DNA of 64,000 bases from Limnospira platensis (GTDB taxonomy: Bacteria; Cyanobacteriota; Cyanobacteriia; Cyanobacteriales; Microcoleaceae). A program made the translations under genes and the position numbers. Positions 63,984 through 64,000 of this stretch are shown piece by piece (the first letter of the stretch is position 1; each line of letters opens with the position of its first letter). The stretch lies in NCBI RefSeq assembly GCF_046480435.1, contig NZ_PKGC01000020.1; one strand, 5' to 3'. The notes beneath the pieces were generated by a model, which saw only the letters and a program-made list of their open reading frames with translations, was not told the DNA's origin and made no database searches.

Positions 63984-64000
63984 CGGGTGGGGGGCGGGTT

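Overview
The window looks like a chromosomal scaffold of a filamentous cyanobacterium, most likely an Arthrospira/Limnospira-type Oscillatoriales. The grounds are the very frequent HIP1 palindrome GCGATCGC, a Ycf33/DUF751 gene, cyanobacterial-style multi-domain sensor kinases, a CHASE2-GGDEF-EAL protein, a DUF4347 giant surface protein, and a moderate GC content. No phage, insertion sequence, CRISPR array or tRNA was seen. Five runs of N (79, 101, 10, 46 and 1 base) lie inside genes and break reading frames artificially. Those genes are annotated here as single genes with assembly gaps.

Layout. 1-11000 is signalling: the tail of an ABC-transporter ATPase, Ycf33-like DUF751, a giant hybrid histidine kinase followed closely by a response-regulator/histidine-kinase fusion, a membrane Ser/Thr protein kinase, and a TPR protein with an O-GlcNAc-transferase-like C-terminus. 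11078-13048 is metabolic (rpiA, aldo/keto reductase). 13079-31013 is an exopolysaccharide locus: an 11-gene minus-strand operon (methyltransferase, GT4, GT39, a GT2 with an in-frame stop, flippase-like protein, more GT4 and GT2 enzymes, O-antigen-ligase/polymerase) plus a separately promoted GT4 and an ABC exporter/GT4 pair. 31430-40139 is a giant repetitive protein (DUF4347, three lectin-like domains, ten 95-residue cadherin-like repeats, pectate-lyase-type beta-helix, Ca-binding/type I secretion-like C-terminus). It is followed by a GT2, a WecG/TagA-type transferase with an unusual duplicated tail, and a zinc-binding-type methyltransferase. Together 13-44 kb looks like a surface-polysaccharide and sheath island with 12 glycosyltransferases.

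43.8-64 kb is mixed housekeeping and accessory: nadC, a free-standing 5S rRNA gene with its own promoter and terminator, SanA-like DUF218, AEC transporter, fructosamine kinase, a DUF262-DUF1524 (GmrSD-like) nuclease candidate, a hydrolase/methyltransferase pair, a small HMA metal-binding protein, OppD/OppF-type ATPases without permeases preceded by a NERD nuclease-like protein, a redoxin-2OG oxygenase fusion, a CHASE2-GGDEF-EAL gene with an in-frame stop, dapB, cobH, a MerR-thioredoxin-permease module with a clear MerR-type operator, and mtnB. The window ends in a 30-bp tandem repeat.

The most distinctive observations are the MerR/redox/permease module with a 20-bp-spacer promoter and centred dyad, the autonomous 5S transcription unit, the two otherwise intact genes carrying one in-frame nonsense codon each, the giant adhesin with a beta-helix lyase-like domain inside a polysaccharide island, and the WecG enzyme with a MshEN-like double tail.
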